A stretch of DNA of 24,130 nt. Origin: WTJX01 sp045106295. Its GTDB lineage: Bacteria > Bacteroidota > Bacteroidia > Cytophagales > JAAEPT01. A program made the translations under genes and the position numbers. This document shows positions 21,209-24,130 of this stretch, in pieces (position 1 is the stretch's first letter; every line of letters starts with the position of its first letter). The notes beneath the pieces were generated by a model, which had not been told where the DNA came from, made no database searches, and saw nothing but the letters and a program-made list of their open reading frames with translations. The DNA is taken from positions 1-24,130 of the forward strand of contig JBGCEI010000208.1 of NCBI GenBank assembly GCA_045106295.1, read 5' to 3'.

Positions 21209-21735
21209 CCATTCATTTTTCTACCTCTTGGTTTTTTGATTTTATACCAAGAAAAATCGTCTTTAGCCTCTAAGCCATCTCCCATTAGTTCTCTTCCTGG
21301 AGTAGTAATGTGAACAAATACTTCTGACCACAGCAACTCTTTTCTAGGGCTCCAGTAGAGCTCTTCTGTTTTTAAGACCTTGTTTTCTAACAGGTCTGTG
21401 TAGATTACATTTCCTGTAAGATGCCAATGCTCTTTATCTGCATAGTAGTGTGCAAAGTCAGACCTAAGATCTGCTGTAGGGATTTCACCATGGGTAACCT
21501 TAAAAAACTGAAGATAGAGGCTATCAGGAAACTCTTTGTCTTTGTTAGCGAATTCTAGCTGCGTCAGTGCTTTTAACTTAATTTTAGAAAAGCCTATTTC
21601 AGTATAATTTGTACGTACTTTTGTAGCTCTTGCAGTAGGCCCGTCATAGATGTTATCACCAATACCATCTCCGTTTTTTTCGCTACACGAAAAAATAAGG
21701 GTTGCTAATAAAATAAGTAAAACGGATTTGCTCAT
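21199..21735 (-). CDS. lptC: LPS export protein LptC (lipoprotein form)
   Basis: 178 aa. A signal with lipobox-like ATLIFSC (Cys17) suggests lipidation, common for Bacteroidota LptC, rather than the membrane anchor of E. coli. The body has the beta-jellyroll strands of LptC/OstA: GPTARATKVRTNYTEIGFSK, IKLKALTQLEFANKDKEFPD, then ADKEHWHLTGNVIYTDLLEN, LKTEELYWSPRKELLWSEVF and ITTPGRELMGDGLEA. It would bridge the LptBFG transporter and LptA in lipopolysaccharide transport. The C-terminal tail is basic (KKPRGRKMNGRP) and its last codons lie inside the long inverted repeat. It follows the TPR gene by 110 bp and precedes the 54-aa membrane protein gene. Confidence 0.88.
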   Translation of the reverse strand: MSKSVLLILLATLIFSCSEKNGDGIGDNIYDGPTARATKVRTNYTEIGFSKIKLKALTQLEFANKDKEFPDSLYLQFFKVTHGEIPTADLRSDFAHYYADKEHWHLTGNVIYTDLLENKVLKTEELYWSPRKELLWSEVFVHITTPGRELMGDGLEAKDDFSWYKIKKPRGRKMNGRP

Positions 21736-21796
21736 TTTTAACTCACTAAGTACGATTTCATATCTCGGTAGCTTGCCTAATTCTTTGATAGATACG

Positions 21797-21826
21797 CGCC
21801 ATCACGAGGAGGTACGACGAAGTAGC
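21797..21826. repeat. Degenerate copy of a dispersed GTCATTGCGAGGAG-type intergenic element
   Basis: The stretch around GAGGAGGTACGACGAAG (21806-21822) in the lptC-TPR gap resembles an intergenic repeat I remember from many Bacteroidota and some other genomes (forms such as GTCATTGCGAGGAGGTACGA followed by CGAAGCAATC). Here the start reads GCCATCACGAGGAGG, so it is a diverged copy. The recognition rests on memory only. Confidence 0.4.
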
Positions 21827-21845
21827 AAAAATAGCTAAAAAGATT

Positions 21846-23138
21846 TTATCGCTTTTTTAAGGTTACGGTTTCACCGACCCAACAGCCTGTATTCATGGTG
21901 TCTCCTTCTTTTTTGCCTCTAGCAAACATTTCCTCTACTGAAGGGAAATATTTTTTGGCTTCACTCATTTTGGTGCTGTTTCCTGCTTTTCGATACTTGT
22001 CGTATGCAGCAATATATATGAGGCTTGCTTTTAATCTATCGTCCCCACTACAGCTTGACGAACTGTACATGTATAGGTTTCCTATTAATTCATAGGCTTC
22101 CGTTTGTTCGCTGTTTATGGCTATTACTTTATAGGCATACTCTCTAGCGGTTTCTTTTTTACCTAAGTAATTGTATGCTTTAGCGATATCTAAATTGGTT
22201 TCTGCTTTTTCTTCGTCACTAGTGGCTAGGGCTACTGCTTTCTCGAAGCTTACAATTGCTTTTTCGAAGTCTTTGTTTTTTTCATAGACTTTTGCTTGTA
22301 ACCTAAACCCAGAGTAAGATGGTTCTTGTTCCAATACGTATTCGGATGTTTGAATGAATAATGAGTCTGAAAGGCATTTGCTTCCTGCCATCAAAGAATA
22401 AATTTTCTTTGCTAGCTTCAGGTCTGGTGCTTGTTCAAACTTGGTTTGGTAGGTATTTTTTACAAATTCACAATCAACGGTTACATATTTAGTGAGGCTT
22501 TCGTCTAGTTTGTCTTTCCCTTTTAAGATACGGGCTCTTTTCTTTTCACTTTTTTGAGCAGCAGCTTGCTTGTCCATTTTTTCGCTCATATCGTTGTACA
22601 AACTGAGTAACTTTTCTTCTGTGAGGTTTCCTGCTTTTAATTCAGCACCAGACAATTGAAAATAATAATTCATATTGTAGGTCTTGGTGTTTACATTGTT
22701 CAGCTCGTATACTTTTTTGTAAAAAGGGTAAAGTGTTGCCTTTTTATCTGCTCTATTGATTAGGTAAGCGTAAGCTACTCTTCCTTTATAGTTTAGCACT
22801 TGGGCTTCTTGTCCAAAGTATTTGATTCTATCGTCATACATTTTTAACGCTGCATCTTGATAGGCTTTTTTCTTTGTATTATCCTTTTCTTTGGAGGCTA
22901 GACCTTCGTATACTTTTGTTGCGTTCTGATACAGTGCTTTGTTGAGCTTTGGAGCATGCTCTAGCAAATAGGTTAGTGCTGGTAACGCCTCTGCATATTG
23001 CTTTCCTTTTGTAGAAGTACTTAATAGTACATATTGTTGCTCTGCTTCTGTTTTGTTGTCTCCCCAGTCCCAGCCAGCTTGAGGGAAAACAGAATACACG
23101 CAAATGGACAATAAAAAAGTGGTGATAAACTTGTTCAT
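21846..23138 (-). CDS. Exported TPR protein of the envelope gene block
   Basis: 430 aa from the ATG at 23138. The signal peptide MNKFITTFLLSICVYSVFPQ is followed by AGWDWGDNKTEAEQQYVLLS and a helical array of TPR-like repeats, clearest at residues about 270-345 (YSGFRLQAKVYEKNKDFEKA, EKAETNLDIAKAYNYLGKKE, SEQTEAYELIGNLYMY). A Cys-containing close, TGCWVGETVTLKKR, is conserved, as I recall, in Bacteroidota members of this protein. It is periplasmic or surface-exposed; TPR arrays mediate protein contacts, and the place beside lptC suggests envelope assembly. A TTG two codons upstream would extend it (23144), but the ATG gives a standard signal peptide. It has its own promoter. Confidence 0.88.
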   Translation of the reverse strand: MNKFITTFLLSICVYSVFPQAGWDWGDNKTEAEQQYVLLSTSTKGKQYAEALPALTYLLEHAPKLNKALYQNATKVYEGLASKEKDNTKKKAYQDAALKMYDDRIKYFGQEAQVLNYKGRVAYAYLINRADKKATLYPFYKKVYELNNVNTKTYNMNYYFQLSGAELKAGNLTEEKLLSLYNDMSEKMDKQAAAQKSEKKRARILKGKDKLDESLTKYVTVDCEFVKNTYQTKFEQAPDLKLAKKIYSLMAGSKCLSDSLFIQTSEYVLEQEPSYSGFRLQAKVYEKNKDFEKAIVSFEKAVALATSDEEKAETNLDIAKAYNYLGKKETAREYAYKVIAINSEQTEAYELIGNLYMYSSSSCSGDDRLKASLIYIAAYDKYRKAGNSTKMSEAKKYFPSVEEMFARGKKEGDTMNTGCWVGETVTLKKR

Positions 23139-23155
23139 AATCAATAATTTTTTTA

Positions 23156-23163
23156 CAAAGATA
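23156..23163 (-). promoter_or_regulatory. Promoter -7 box of the TPR-lptC-CNNM unit
   Basis: TATCTTTG on the minus strand fits the Bacteroidota TAnnTTTG -7 consensus exactly, 18 bp before the TPR ATG, so the leader would be very short. No good -33 box is present; the palindrome at 23182-23193 occupies that region. Confidence 0.55.
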
Positions 23164-23181
23164 CGTTCCTGATATTAACTG

Positions 23182-23193
23182 AATGTTAACATT
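23182..23193. promoter_or_regulatory. 12-bp perfect palindrome over the -33 region of the TPR promoter
   Basis: AATGTTAACATT is its own reverse complement. It lies about 19 bp upstream of the -7 box of the TPR gene promoter and just after the stop of the outer-membrane protein gene, a placement suited to an activator or repressor dimer. A chance AT-rich palindrome cannot be excluded. Confidence 0.35.
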
Positions 23194-23201
23194 AGGTTGG
23201 A

Positions 23202-24130
23202 TTATAAACCTAGCTTGCTTCGCTTAAACCATTTATCATTAATGGTAAAACCAAGGGTAGTGAAAAAGTAGTTTTCTTTTATCTGCCCTTTGGATACATC
23301 TCCTCTTCTTCCTAATTCGAAAGATAGGTTTACGTATTTAGGGAAGGTGGTCACTAGGTTATATCTTCCTACTGGAAGACCCATACCAAATTGAATGCCA
23401 AAATCATTTACTGCTTGGCCATTGTCTAGGTAAGGCATTTTTCTGTAGCTAGCTCCTAAACGATAAAATACTCGCTTGAAATACTCTTTTTTAAGTTTTG
23501 CATTTAAATTAGGGACCCATTCTCCACCCATCCCTAATCTAAATCCATTTACTAAATCATCTGCTCTAGTAGGGGAAGGGTTTACATAGTTACTCCCGTT
23601 TAAAAAAGAGACTTCTGTTCCTAAGGACCAAGTAGCTGTTCGATTGGTTCCGTTTTTCTTTTTACCATTTGCCGTTGGTTTGTCCAAACTAAACCCAACT
23701 GTTAGTTCTGATGGAAGTGTTGTTTTTTTGGTATCGGCATTAACTAATGTATCCGTGAAAAGTAGTTGATTACTAGCTACATTCAGACGGTCTAGTTCTG
23801 TAGAAAATGTATTATTTATTTTTGATGCCAATAAATAGGTTAAGCCAGCATTAAAGAAAATGCCTGATTTTCTCTTTAAATAGTCTCCCGTATGAGTCAG
23901 CTTTTCATCTTCTGAAACAGTGGACTTTTTATCAATCAATAGTTTAGTTAAGTCCGCAGACCATTCTTCTTCGGTTCCTTTCAATGTCGATGCTTTCACT
24001 AAAACGCCATACCCTTTAGTATTAATTCCTTTTAAGTATTTTTTGATTTTACTTTTACGGCTAAATGGTATTTCTGAGTCATAAATGACTTCACTGTAAG
24101 AAGGAATTAACATAAAGTAATTTCCGTTTA
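23202..24130 (-). CDS. Outer-membrane beta-barrel protein of the envelope block, 5' end outside window
   Basis: Partial: the frame stays open past the internal ATG at 24113 (NGNYF precedes MLIPSYSEV), so the true start lies beyond 24130. The visible about 309 residues have repeated Gly/aromatic strands: GIFFNAGLTYLLASKI, ELTVGFSLDKP, TATWSLGTEVSFLNGSNYVN, VFYRLGASYRKMPYL, FGIQFGMGLPVGRYN, YVNLSFELGRRGDV, and it ends FFTTLGFTINDKWFKRSKLG, typical of a beta-barrel C-terminus. It resembles the fatty-acid-transporter-like (FadL-type) outer-membrane proteins that, in my memory, precede the TPR-lptC genes in flavobacteria (often after coaX). It is upstream of the TPR gene by 63 bp on the same strand. 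Confidence 0.75.
   Translation of the reverse strand, partial: NGNYFMLIPSYSEVIYDSEIPFSRKSKIKKYLKGINTKGYGVLVKASTLKGTEEEWSADLTKLLIDKKSTVSEDEKLTHTGDYLKRKSGIFFNAGLTYLLASKINNTFSTELDRLNVASNQLLFTDTLVNADTKKTTLPSELTVGFSLDKPTANGKKKNGTNRTATWSLGTEVSFLNGSNYVNPSPTRADDLVNGFRLGMGGEWVPNLNAKLKKEYFKRVFYRLGASYRKMPYLDNGQAVNDFGIQFGMGLPVGRYNLVTTFPKYVNLSFELGRRGDVSKGQIKENYFFTTLGFTINDKWFKRSKLGL

Noticed and set aside
23139..23144. TTG start two codons before the TPR gene ATG
   Set aside because: The ATG gives a standard signal peptide; the extension adds nothing.

Overview
The window looks like chromosomal DNA from a member of the Bacteroidota, probably a flavobacterium or cytophagalean relative. The support is a low GC content (my estimate is upper thirties percent), lipoprotein and signal-peptide styles typical of the phylum, several promoters with the Bacteroidota -7 box TAnnTTTG, and a conserved envelope block (outer-membrane protein, TPR protein, LptC, small membrane protein, CNNM/CorC protein). 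I cannot name a genus. I see no rRNA or tRNA genes, CRISPR array, IS element or prophage.

1-4936 (minus strand): a nitrate-uptake operon, nrtA-nrtB-nrtC-nrtD, followed by the N-terminal part of an alginate-export-type outer-membrane barrel that runs off the left edge. Together these could carry nitrate (or a related anion) across both membranes. The region before nrtA holds a promoter, two inverted repeats placed like operators, and the terminator of the upstream gene.

5160-8027: gpmI (glycolysis), a tiny cationic lipoprotein gene on the plus strand, and a YghZ-type aldo/keto reductase. 8046-11248 (minus): murQ (MurNAc-6-P recycling) overlaps a conserved hypothetical gene that ends in an intrinsic terminator. 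After it come an exported transglutaminase-like protein, a PAS-LuxR regulator and the aldo/keto reductase, closely spaced as one unit.

11453-16449 (plus): cysE, a 142-aa unknown protein, a DUF2892 membrane protein, a DUF2442 gene whose N-terminus appears lost, and a 1029-aa UvrD-like helicase fused to a PD-(D/E)XK nuclease with a likely Fe-S cluster. The helicase contains a short stretch that may be a pair of compensating frameshifts.

16479-19501: a soluble sensor histidine kinase with a 28-residue coiled-coil repeat sits downstream of a SpoU-type RNA methyltransferase (minus). Divergent from them are two tandem paralogous STAS/SEC14-like proteins (plus). 19534-24130 (minus): the envelope block, ending in an outer-membrane protein gene that is cut by the right edge.

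Most of the window is ordinary core metabolism and envelope genes. The best second looks are the nrtA regulatory region, the NrtC ATPase that lacks its H-loop histidine, the STAS pair with the histidine kinase, the truncated DUF2442 gene, the possible double frameshift in the helicase, the unannotated 54-aa membrane protein, and three different dispersed-type intergenic repeats. I did not find a clear new multi-gene system.
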